Positions 51,701 through 58,559 of a stretch of DNA of 64,000 nt are shown here, piece after piece; the first letter of the stretch is position 1, and every line of letters starts with the position of its first letter. A program made the position numbers and the translations under genes. The notes under the pieces are model-generated. The model ran no database searches. It saw nothing but the letters and a program-made list of their open reading frames with translations, and had not been told where the DNA came from. The stretch comes from Tubiluchus corallicola (Eukaryota; Priapulida; Priapulimorpha; Priapulimorphida; Tubiluchidae): positions 1 to 64,000 of the forward strand of contig JAQGDQ010000958.1 of NCBI GenBank assembly GCA_030141605.1, read 5' to 3'.

Positions 51701-54700
51701 TGTGCAAAAATACTTTAAACGGAGTACCGCAAAAACCTGCGAAACAGCGAGCCCGCGATAAACAAACCGTGAAGTAGCAAGGGAACACTGCACTGATGTA
51801 CAAAGTTTGGCTTCATACAGGATGCAAAAGAACTTTTTGACTGGCAAACATTTGGCAAAGATAAAGTATGTAACAAAAAACTTATAAACACATAGTAATG
51901 CAAACAAGCAGGCACGACAAAAAGTCTGCAAGGCGTAATAACCGAGTATGTTGTATTCAAAGCTAATGCACTAGTTAAATGAATTATGAAATTTTGCGGT
52001 GTATACCGGCGCAAAAATCCATGTTCGCAATAAAGATTTAAACAAATCATATTTGTAATTATGATGTTATACTGTATTAATAAAATTACAATAGTTTAGG
52101 ATTTACTTTAAAACAAATAAATAAGACCTGCAAGTGATTTAATTAATGGTCACCCATCCAAGTCCTAACAGCATTACAGTGTCATAACTATTGCATAAAA
52201 TAACTACAATCGTTGAGACAGGCACCCAAGTTTCACATGTACTCACATCTCGGCAATACTGATTAAGCTGAGAATATAAGGAAGCCAGTAATCCTTCTCT
52301 TTCATCTTGTCCTCTTAAACACGTCAAGACAACCGACAGGAAGGGCTGGTGACTCAGCAATGTCGTGCTGCAGAAAGAAAAAACGTTTATCAGATCTAGG
52401 GAACATAACATTGAAATATAATTAAACACACTGACCACCAGCGCCGAAGAACAGCCGGTGAATAACTGTAGTTAACTGGAGAGTGTGAATAACTGTAGTT
52501 AACTGGAGTGTGTGAATAACTGTAGTTGACTGGAGTGTGTGAATAACTGTAGTTAACTGGAGTGCGTGAATAACTGTAGTTAACTGGAGTGTGTGAATAA
52601 CTGTAGTTAACTGGAGTGTGTGAATAACTGTAGTTAACTGGAGTGTGTGAATAACTGTAGTTGACTGGAGTGTGTGAATAACTGTAGTTGACTGGAGTGC
52701 GTGAATAACTGTAGTTAACTGGAGTGTGTGAATAACTGTAGTTAACTGGAGTGTGTGAATAACTGTAGTTAACTGGAGTCTGTGAATAACTGTAGTTAAC
52801 TGGAGTGTGTGAATGACTGTAGTTAACTGGAGTGTGTGAACAACTGTAGTTAACTGGAGTGTGTGAAAGACTGTAGTTAACTGGAGTGTGTGAAAGACTG
52901 TAGTTAACTGGAGTGTGTGAACAACTGTAGTTGACTGGAGCGTGTGAATGACTGTAGTTAACTGGAGTGTGTGAATAACTGTAGTTGACTGGAGTGTGTG
53001 AATAACTGTAGTTAACTGGAGTGTGTGAACAACTGTAGTTAACTGGAGTGTGTGAATAACTGTAGGTGACTGGAGTGTGTGAATAACTGTAGTTAACTGG
53101 AGTGTGTGAATAACTGTAGTTGACTGGAGTGTGTGAATAACTGTAGTTAACTGGAGTGTGTGAATAACTGTAGTTGACTGGAGTGTGTGAATAACTGTAG
53201 TTGACTGGAGTGTGTGAATAACTGTAGTTAACTGGAGTGTGTGAATAACTGTAGTTGACTGGAGTGTGTGAATAACTGTAGTTGACTGGAGTGTGTGAAT
53301 AACTGTAGTTGACTGGAGTGTGTGAATAACTGTAGTTGACTGGAGTGTGTGAATAACTGTAGTTAACTGGAGTGTGTGAATAACTGTAGTTGACTGGAGT
53401 GTGTGAATAACTGTAGTTGACTGGAGTGTGTGAATAACTGTAGTTAACTGGAGTGTGTGAATAACTGTAGTTGACTGGAGTGTGTGAATAACTGTAGTTA
53501 ACTGGAGTGTGTGAATAACTGTAGTTGACTGGAGTGTGTGAATAACTGTAGTTGACTGGAGTGTGTGAATAACTGTAGTTGACTGGAGTGTGTGAATAGC
53601 TGTAGTTGACTGGAGTGCGTGAATAACTGTAGTTAACTGGAGTGCGTGAATAACTGTAGTTAACTGGAGTGCGTGAATAACTGTAGTTAACTGGAGTGCG
53701 TGAATAACTGTAGTTAACTGGAGTGCGTGAATGACTGTAGTTAACTGGAGTGCGTGAATAACTGTAGTTAACTGGAGTGCGTGAATAACTGTAGTTGACT
53801 GGAGTGCGTGAATGACTGTAGTTAACTGGAGTGTGTGAATGACTGTAGTTAACTGGAGTGCGTGAATAACTGTAGTTAACTGGAGTGTGTGAATAACTGT
53901 AGTTAACTGGAGTGTGTGAATAACTGTAGTTAACTGGAGTGTGTGAATAACTGTAGTTAACTGGAGTGTGTGAATAACTGTAGTTAACTGGAGTGTGTGA
54001 ATAACTGTAGTTGACTGGAGTGTGTGAATAACTGTAGTTAACTGGAGTGTGTGAATAACTGTAGTTGACTGGAGTGTGTGAATAACTGTAGTTGACTGGA
54101 GTGCGTGAATAACTGTAGTTAACTGGAGTGTGTGAATAACGGTAGTTAACTGGAGTGTGTGAATAACTGTAGTTAACTGGAGTGTGTGAACAACTGTAGT
54201 TAACTGGAGTGTGTGAATAACTGTAGTTGACTGGAGTGTGTGAACAACTGTAGTTAACTGGAGTGTGTGAATAACTGTAGTTAACTGGAGTGTGTGAATA
54301 ACTGTAGTTAACTGGAGTGTGTGAACAACTGTAGTTAACTGGAGTGTGTGAATAACTGTAGTTAACTGGAGTGTGTGAATAACTGTAGTTGACTGGAGTG
54401 TGTGAATAACTGTAGTTGACTGGAGTGTGTGAATAACTGTAGTTAACTGGAGTGTGTGAATAACTGTAGTTGACTGGAGTGTGTGAATAACTGTAGTTAA
54501 CTGGAGTGTGTGAATAACTGTAGTTGACTGGAGTGTGTGAATAACTGTAGTTAACTGGAGTGTGTGAATAACTGTAGTTAACTGGAGTGTGTGAACAACT
54601 GTAGTTAACTGGAGTGCGTGAATAACTGTAGTTAACTGGAGTGTGTGAACAACTGTAGTTAACTGGAGTGCGTGAATAACTGTAGTTAACTGGAGTGTGT

Positions 54701-57700
54701 GAATAACTGTAGTTGACTGGAGTGTGTGAATAACTGTAGTTGACTGGAGTGTGTGAATAACTGTAGTTAACTGGAGTGTGTGAATAACGGTAGTTGACTG
54801 GAGTGCGTGAATAACTGTAGTTAACTGGAGTGTGTGAACAACTGTAGTTAACTGGAATGCGTGAATAACTGTAGTTAACTGGAGTGTGTGAATAACGGTA
54901 GTTAACTGGAGTGCATGAATAACTGTAGTTAACTGGAGTGCGTGAATAACTGTAGTTAACTGGAGTGCGTGAATAACTGTAGTTGACTGGAGTGCGTGAA
55001 TAACTGTAGTTGACTGGAGTGCGTGAATAACTGTAGTTGACTGGAGTGCGTGATTAACTGTAGTTGACTGGAGTGTGTGAATAACTGTAGTTGACTGGAG
55101 TGGGTGAATGACTGTAGTTAACTGGAGTGCGTGAATAACTGTAGTTAACTGGAGAGCGTGAATGACTGTAGTTAACTGGAGTGCGTGAATAACTGTAGTT
55201 AACTGGAGTGCGTGAACAACTGTAGTTAACTGGAGTGTGTGAACAACTGTAGTTAACTGGAGTGCGTGAACAACTGTAGTTAACTGGAGCGTGTGAATGA
55301 CTGTAGTTAACTGGAGTGCGTGAATAACTGTAGTTAACTGGAGAGCGTGAACGACTGTAGTTAACTGGAGTGCGTGAATAACTGTAGTTAACTGGAGAGC
55401 GTGAACGACTGTAGTTAACTGGAGTGCGTGAATAACTGTAGTTAACTGGAGTGCGTGAACAACTGTAGTTAACTGGAGTGTGTGAACAACTGTAGTTAAC
55501 TGGAGTGTGTGAACAACTGTAGTTAACTGGAGCGTGTGAATGACTGTAGTTAACTGGAGTGTGTGAATAACTGTAGTTAACTGGAGTGTGTGAATAACTG
55601 TAGTTGACTGGAGTGTGTGAATAACTGTAGTTAACTGGAGTGTGTGAATAACTGTAGTTGACTGGAGTGTGTGAATAACTGTAGTTAACTGGAGTGCGTG
55701 AATAACTGTAGTTAACTGGAGTGTGTGAACAACTGTAGTTGACTGGAGTGCGTGAATAACTGTAGTTAACTGGAGTGTGTGAATAACTGTAGTTAACTGG
55801 AGTGTGTGAATATCTGTAGTTAACTGGAGTGTGTGAATAACTGTAGTTAACTGGAGTGCGTGAATAACTGTAGTTGACTGGAGTGTGTGAATGACTGTAG
55901 TTAACTGGAGTGCGTGAACAACTGTAGTTAACTGGAGTGTGTGAACAACTGTAGTTAACTGGAGTGCGTGAATGACTGTAGTTAACTGGAGTGTGTGAAA
56001 ACTGTAGTTAACTGGAGTGTGTGAACAACTGTAGTTAACTGAAGCGTGTGAATAACTGTAGTTAACTGGAGTGCGTGAACAACTGTAGTTCACTGGAGTG
56101 TGTGAATAACTGTAGTTAACTGGAGTGTGTGAATAACTGTAGTTGACTGCAGTGTGTGAATAACTGTAGTTAACTGGAGTGTGTGAATAACTGTAGTTGA
56201 CTGCAGTGTGTGAATAACTGTAGTTAACTGGAGTGCGTGAATAGCTGTAGTTGACTGGAGTGCGTGAATAACTGTAGTTAACTGGAGTGTGTGAATGACT
56301 GTAGTTAACTGGAGTGTGTGAACAACTGTAGTTAACTGGAGCGTGTGGGGAATGACTGTAGTTAACTGAAGTGTGTGAATAACTGTAGTTGACTGCAGTG
56401 TGTGAATAACTGTAGTTAACTGGAGTGCGTGAATAACTGTAGTTAACTGGAGTGTGTGAATAACTGTAGTTGACTGCAGTGTGTGAATAACTGTAGTTGA
56501 CTGCAGTGTGTGAATAAATGTAGTTAACTGGAGTGTGTGAATAACTGTAGTTGACTGGAGTGTGTGAATATCTGTAGTTAACTGGAGTGTGTGAATAACT
56601 GTAGTTAACTGGAGTGCGTGAATAACTGTAGTTGACTGGAGTGTGTGAATAACTGTAGTTAACTGGAGTGTGTGAATAACTGTAGTTATTCAGAAACCTA
56701 GAAAATTCTGGTCACGAGAAAATTTTTAGCATATCAGTATCATCAGTCGTGGTGCAGTTGTATGTGCAATACTGCAACTTACTGCAACTAATAAGTCATA
56801 CGATTAAAATATAATTTAACAGCATACGTTTTCTGCGCCGTCCTGTCCTTATCTTTCTTGGACGATGACGATGTCCAGTTGCCGCTCTCTAACACCTGTC
56901 CGGCCACTTTTAACACTTTGCCCTGCACTTTTTCCGGCAATTTTGAGATGAGAGGTGCGACTAGCCAGATGTTGGCTTTCTCTTGATCAGATCTGAATTA
57001 CAGCAAAAGTGACTCAGTCAAGTTGACCGAATGTGCAGTAGAAAACGGAAGTGATTGTTGTCAGACTTCTATTTAAAGATATTAGTTTCTTTTGCAGGAA
57101 AAAATTGTGCTCAGCCAGGGCTTGAACCTGCAACTTTCTGCTTACAAAGCAATGCTTCACCAATCAATTTCTTCAGAACTGTAAGAGTTTGTTGCACTTT
57201 GCCATGGGTTCATGGAAAAATGCTATCATTCAGCAATGATTATATTATATTTGATAACTTTTTGTAGGTTTCTATTCCTCACACAATGGATTTTCATGCA
57301 AAATTACACATGAAATGCATTTGCTTACCTAAGACACATAAAAAAAATGATTATTTAATAGAAAATTGAAAAAAGCTTTCAGTAACTGCAGCGTTTGCAC
57401 TAAAACAATGAACAGTATCACTTGGGTGAAATTGGCTAATGCAGAAAATTTCAATTATCCATACACAACACTGTGATACACTTTGGCCTCAAGTCTATTC
57501 TTTTTCAAAAAGAAATTCCTGTTAAAAGATGAAACAACCTTAATTTGTCCTTGGCTGATTGGTTGGTTTTTCCTGGAAAAGCAGCAGAACACTGCACAGC
57601 TTGGGCTGTAGCAAGCAGACAATCAATAAATTAGTGTGTAGGGTCACACAAATGTAAACCAGACTAAGCTACTTGATAGCCTAAGTCCGAGTGTCTGAAA

Positions 57701-58448
57701 AGGACATGGTTTTTTCGTAATTTTATCCAATTTAACCAGACAGTTTAGTCTAGTGGTAATACGTCTGCTTTCCGTCTGGAAGGTCGTGAGTTCGAACCAG
57801 CGGCCGAGTCATACCAAAGACATTAAAAATGGTACCTGTTGTTGCCCTGTCTAACGCGTGTTATTTAGGGTAAAAGTTAGGTAATAAAAGTCTCTGTTAT
57901 GCAGTTGTTAATTGTTTGATAACAGCTCTTTGAGCTAATGTTACTTGCTGAACCAAAAGCCGACATTAAATAAAGATTATTATTATTATTATTATTACTA
58001 AATCACTTATATATGTTTAAACAAATATCATTATTGGATAGCCGATTTCTCCTGAATAGAACAGTACCTAATTTGAATCATTTAGCTATGTCTGTGCTCA
58101 TACAGTAGCAGAAAATTCTTAGGTTTTATAAGACCTATTTTGAATGGTGCAGTTCTGAAGGTGTTAAGCCACATTTGGTAAATAAAACAACATTTTTAAA
58201 TATTTAGTATTTAATAATTTACACTTGAATCAATGTCTTACTTTTCACTCGTCTCCACGCCGCCCTTTGATGTTTTATCGCGACCTTTTCCTCGGTCATC
58301 AGACTGCTGTTGTTGAAACACCTCTATGGTGCACTTGGCTATCGTGTCCATTAGGCTATTTTTCTCCTCTGATGGACACTGTTTCAACATGAGCTGCAGT
58401 TCCAGCATGGATACCCGCATGCTCCACAGGTCCAGGTTTTGAAGTATC
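33661..58448 (-). CDS. MED12: MED12, Mediator kinase-module subunit, C-terminal third (5' end outside window)
   Basis: Sixteen exons in sense order: 58448-58242, 56992-56828, 52367-52247, 50551-50477, 49944-49835, 48016-47869, 45618-45439, 44987-44742, 42776-42621, 41684-41549, 40570-40532 (tentative), 38227-38076, 37377-37209, 35108-34916, 34172-34042 and 33788-33661. Total 2,356 nt, all frames consistent, giving 784 residues plus TAG. Diagnostic blocks: [71 protein letters not shown] and RLLLYHTH with [16 protein letters not shown], all characteristic of the MED12 C-terminal (PQL) part. Family knowledge: MED12 activates CDK8-cyclin C and links transcription factors to Mediator in the nucleus; full-length proteins are about 2,100-2,500 residues. 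The tail is Gln/Met/Pro-rich and lacks the very long polyQ of vertebrates. At least five introns carry large tandem arrays. Confidence 0.95.
34042..34172 (-). CDS. MED12: MED12 exon m15
   Basis: 131 nt. It encodes [20 protein letters not shown], then [19 protein letters not shown]. Acceptor cttttatttag, donor GCAG|gtattt. A G-rich tandem array starts about 35 bp upstream of the acceptor. Confidence 0.85.
34205..34540. repeat. G-rich tandem repeat, about 6 copies, near MED12 exon m15 acceptor
   Basis: Unit (about 55-60 bp) AGCTGGGTCATAAGCATCTA, then GGCATGTCCACGACAGGATC and a G5-G10 run. Followed by a looser repetition of GTAAAAGTGTCTTGT-like text to about 34900. Confidence 0.93.
34916..35108 (-). 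CDS. MED12: MED12 exon m14 (Gln-rich)
   Basis: 193 nt. It encodes [13 protein letters not shown], then [17 protein letters not shown] and [13 protein letters not shown]. Acceptor gtctctgtcag, donor ACGAG|gtactt. Confidence 0.85.
35110..35500. other. MED12 intron between m13 and m14, right part
   Basis: No recognised exon or element. Confidence 0.4.
35500..35832 (+). mobile_element. LINE 3' UTR with (TCTATG)n tail
   Basis: CGGTCCTTCCCTGCCCTGCTCC is preceded by ACTAGATAACCCTA and followed by AATAAATGTTCTATG and repeated TCTATG. The form is typical of a CR1/L2 3' end. Confidence 0.55.
35840..36410. other. MED12 intron between m13 and m14, AT-rich
   Basis: TATATTATATATTATATTA run at about 36070. 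No element recognised. Confidence 0.4.
36414..36871. mobile_element. TA-flanked MITE, pogo/Tigger type
   Basis: Ends CACTCATATCTCGGTTTGCC and CAAACCGAGATATGAGTG, flanked by TA. The subterminal CCGGACAAAAGCGG / CGAGGTCCGAC blocks are also inverted. Confidence 0.85.
37209..37377 (-). CDS. MED12: MED12 exon m13 (Gln-rich)
   Basis: 169 nt. It encodes [20 protein letters not shown], then [15 protein letters not shown] and [15 protein letters not shown]. Acceptor tttcttcacag, donor CAAA|gtacgt. Confidence 0.87.
37544..37915. mobile_element. MITE family C, copy 2
   Basis: Ends AAGCCTCTTCACAGTTCC and GAAACTGTTAAAAGGCTT. Full-length relative to the 49991 copy; located between MED12 m13 and m12. Confidence 0.8.
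38076..38227 (-). CDS. MED12: MED12 exon m12
   Basis: 152 nt. It encodes [32 protein letters not shown] and [11 protein letters not shown]. Acceptor tttctctacag, donor CAG|gtaaca. A 45-bp array begins about 85 bp upstream of the acceptor. Confidence 0.87.
38312..38765. repeat. 45-bp minisatellite, about 10 copies, upstream of MED12 exon m12
   Basis: Unit AGCATAATCATCTTTTGTAT, then GCTGATGATGTAGGCTTAATCACTT. Begins about 85 bp upstream of the m12 acceptor. Confidence 0.96.
38770..39136. other. MED12 intron between m11 and m12, no recognised element
   Basis: Mixed sequence; no exon or repeat recognised. Confidence 0.4.
39137..39663. mobile_element. Tigger-type MITE, copy 1
   Basis: Ends CAGTGTTCCCTCGCTACTTC and AAGTGAGGGAACACTG, flanked by TA. 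Internal CGCGG-type repeats. Second copy at 51189 in opposite orientation. Confidence 0.87.
39670..41548. other. MED12 introns around the microexon
   Basis: Apart from the 39-nt microexon at 40532-40570, this is AT-rich. A 95-codon minus-strand open frame at 40326-40613 is largely intronic. A TATATTTATATTTATA run is at about 40915-40945. Confidence 0.45.
40532..40570 (-). CDS. MED12: MED12 exon m11 (39-nt microexon, tentative)
   Basis: 39 nt between aaaaaag and gtaagt. Spliced, it reads [14 protein letters not shown] and links PLPP to GPKFERAPY, resembling the LPAGGPRVDPYRP segment of vertebrate MED12. Its phases fit both neighbours. Because its length is a multiple of 3, it can be skipped without a frameshift. 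The purine-rich bases just before the AG make the acceptor weak. Confidence 0.5.
41549..41684 (-). CDS. MED12: MED12 exon m10
   Basis: 136 nt. It encodes a Gln/Pro/Tyr-rich stretch: [18 protein letters not shown], then [19 protein letters not shown]. Acceptor gtttgtttag, donor CCAG|gtataa. A TTAA-flanked MITE starts 50 bp upstream of the acceptor. Confidence 0.85.
41734..42338. mobile_element. TTAA-flanked MITE family A, copy 3
   Basis: Starts TTAAAGGAAAACTGCACC and ends CCTGTCTTCCTTTAA. Compact 605-bp copy in the MED12 intron between m9 and m10. Confidence 0.8.
42621..42776 (-). CDS. MED12: MED12 exon m9
   Basis: 156 nt, phase 0. It encodes [17 protein letters not shown] and a basic segment [17 protein letters not shown], which fits the KKKSTKGKKR basic patch of MED12 and may act as a nuclear localisation signal (inference). 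Acceptor gctcttcag, donor TCG|gtacgt. Confidence 0.88.
42946..43334. mobile_element. hAT-type MITE
   Basis: Termini CAGGGGTGTGCAACTT and GGGCCGCATGTAACCCCTG. Target duplication ATTTACAT / ATTTACAA (7 of 8). Confidence 0.85.
43340..43845. other. MED12 intron between m8 and m9
   Basis: No recognised exon or element. Confidence 0.4.
43848..44555. repeat. 44-bp minisatellite, about 16 copies
   Basis: Unit CATTTTCCGGCCCGTGTTTG, then GCTCAGATTACAGAGTACACGAGT. Variants ACGAGA / ACGAGT / ACGGGT. Frames are open on plus only because the unit has no stop in them. Confidence 0.97.
44742..44987 (-). CDS. MED12: MED12 exon m8
   Basis: 246 nt, phase 0. It encodes [43 protein letters not shown] and [19 protein letters not shown]. 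Acceptor cgttttctcag, donor ATT|gtaagt. Confidence 0.97.
45100..45366. repeat. (TATGG)n-(TATAG)n pentanucleotide satellite
   Basis: A block of GGTAT repeats is followed by a long homogeneous block of AGTAT repeats, in the MED12 intron between m7 and m8. Confidence 0.98.
45439..45618 (-). CDS. MED12: MED12 exon m7
   Basis: 180 nt, phase 0. It encodes [20 protein letters not shown] and [18 protein letters not shown], one of the most conserved MED12 blocks. Acceptor ggattgtgcag, donor AAG|gtaagt. Confidence 0.97.
45750..46790. repeat. 93-bp minisatellite, about 11 copies
   Basis: Unit ATTGCGTTAAGACTGCAATG, then TGTTATTGTCTCGGTTACTC, then TACAGTGACGC and GATGGGTTACCGTC. It begins about 130 bp upstream of the MED12 m7 acceptor. 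Confidence 0.96.
46800..47868. other. MED12 intron between m6 and m7, with (GTT/GCT)n tract
   Basis: About 47180-47425 is a GTTGTTGCTG/ATT low-complexity tract. The Gln/Asn-rich (minus) and Val/Leu-rich (plus) frames over it are artefacts. The rest is unremarkable. Confidence 0.6.
47869..48016 (-). CDS. MED12: MED12 exon m6 (its 5' part is the seed of the 81-bp array)
   Basis: 148 nt. It encodes [19 protein letters not shown], then [17 protein letters not shown] and [10 protein letters not shown]. The acceptor is tttttatctag and the donor AAG|gtaagt. Only the copy nearest the donor continues into the true downstream half of the exon; the 13 other copies replace it with intron sequence. The ELF..V.DM.SVLI match to MED12 shows that the repeat-like half is genuinely coding. 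Confidence 0.92.
47960..49085 (-). repeat. 81-bp minisatellite copying the MED12 m6 acceptor and exon start
   Basis: On the transcript strand each unit is a pyrimidine tract (tctctgtgtgtttttatctag), then TGAGTTGTTCTGGACAGTG and the rest of the first ~57 nt of exon m6 up to GCGCTCTAGT. Fourteen acceptors (ctagat on plus) start at 48017, 48097, 48179, 48260, 48341, 48422, 48501, 48581, 48661, 48743, 48824, 48905, 48986 and 49067. Spacing is mostly 81 bp, with 79, 80 and 82. Blocks 48097-48422 and 48661-48986 share the same order of variants about 564 bp apart, a higher-order duplication. The outermost copy (49067) is joined to unique intron. Confidence 0.97.
49297..49740. mobile_element. TA-flanked MITE, mariner/Tigger type
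   Basis: Ends CAGTAGTACCTCTGTTTTTG and CAACGGATTTATGACTG with TA flanks. Inverted similarity is limited to the tips and subterminal AACCGATTTGG / AAAACTGATTTG blocks. Confidence 0.55.
49835..49944 (-). CDS. MED12: MED12 exon m5
   Basis: 110 nt. It encodes [20 protein letters not shown] and then [16 protein letters not shown]. The donor is AACAG|gtcagt. The next acceptor is the one copied 14 times in the downstream array. Confidence 0.95.
49991..50395. mobile_element. MITE family C, copy 3
   Basis: Starts GAGCCTTTTCACAGTTCC and ends ACTGTGAAAAGGCTT; the right end is tandemly duplicated (GAACTGTAAAAGGCTGTGAA). In the MED12 intron between m4 and m5. Confidence 0.8.
50477..50551 (-). CDS. MED12: MED12 exon m4
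   Basis: 75 nt, phase 0. It encodes [13 protein letters not shown] and [11 protein letters not shown], matching the LMHEALKLRLNL segment that precedes VGGMFD in MED12. Acceptor cgttgttttag, donor CTT|gtaagt. Confidence 0.9.
50655..51119. mobile_element. piggyBac-like MITE family B, copy 3
   Basis: TTAACCCTTTCAGTCCC to ACGGGTATGAAAGGGTTAA; same orientation as the 21330 copy. One of the two TATCCCNNGGGATA palindromes is mutated (ATCCCAAGGGATAC). Confidence 0.88.
51189..51790. mobile_element. Tigger-type MITE, copy 2
   Basis: Starts CAGTGTTCCCTCACTTATCG and ends GTAGCAAGGGAACACTG, opposite in orientation to 39137. The left TA is intact, the right one mutated. Confidence 0.83.
51795..52246. other. 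MED12 intron between m3 and m4, right part
   Basis: No recognised element. Confidence 0.4.
52247..52367 (-). CDS. MED12: MED12 exon m3
   Basis: 121 nt. It encodes [20 protein letters not shown] and [15 protein letters not shown]. Acceptor ttctttctgcag, donor GAT|gtgagt. Confidence 0.95.
52452..56692. repeat. 27-bp minisatellite, about 157 copies (4.2 kb)
   Basis: Unit GAATAACTGTAGTTAACTGG, then AGTGTGT. Variants: GTTGAC for GTTAAC, GTGCGT for GTGTGT, AACAAC / AATGAC for AATAAC. Since 27 is a multiple of 3 and the unit has no stop on one minus frame, a 1,223-codon frame (LTTVIHTLQ repeat) results. It lies wholly in the MED12 intron between m2 and m3, ending about 85 bp upstream of the m3 acceptor. 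Confidence 0.98.
56828..56992 (-). CDS. MED12: MED12 exon m2
   Basis: 165 nt. It encodes [38 protein letters not shown] and a Ser/Lys-rich end. Acceptor taattcag, donor AAAAC|gtatgc (non-G last base, moderately weak). The following intron holds the 4.2-kb 27-bp array. Confidence 0.92.
57095..57190 (-). mobile_element. tRNA-derived SINE fragment
   Basis: The minus strand reads TTGGTGAAGCATTGCTTTGT, then AAGCAGAAAGTTGCAGG and TTCAAGCCCTGGCTGAGC, i.e. A-box-like and B-box (GGTTCAAGCCC) motifs of a tRNA. Differs from the 31150/57738 family. No cloverleaf 3' half, so not a functional tRNA. Confidence 0.55.
57190..57735. other. MED12 intron between m1 and m2, no recognised element
   Basis: AT-rich; nothing recognised. 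Confidence 0.4.
57738..57998 (+). mobile_element. tRNA-derived SINE, copy 2
   Basis: The A-box TTTAGTCTAGTGGTAATACG and B-box GAGTTCGAACC are intact. The body matches 31150-31410. The tail is AATAAAGATTATTATTATT. Confidence 0.88.
58242..58448 (-). CDS. MED12: MED12 exon m1
   Basis: 207 nt. It encodes [20 protein letters not shown] and later [15 protein letters not shown], with a Lys/Ser/Gly-rich charged end. Acceptor ttatttcag, donor GAAAA|gtaaga. It begins one base into a codon, so upstream exons are required beyond it. Confidence 0.88.
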
Positions 58449-58559
58449 CTGAAATAATATCATTTTTATGCGCATCATCACAGACAAAGCTAGTGGAAGC
58501 TTAAGAGTAAGACGGATCGGATAAAAATACGCGTTCAGAAAAATATAACTAATTTGCTG

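Noticed and set aside
52422-56093. 1,223-codon minus-strand frame (LTTVIHTLQ repeat)
   Set aside because: Arises from a 27-bp repeat lacking a stop in that frame; lies in a MED12 intron; no non-repeat domain at either end.
57738-57810. Functional tRNA gene
   Set aside because: A and B boxes are present but no acceptor stem pairing is apparent and a shared SINE body and tail follow.
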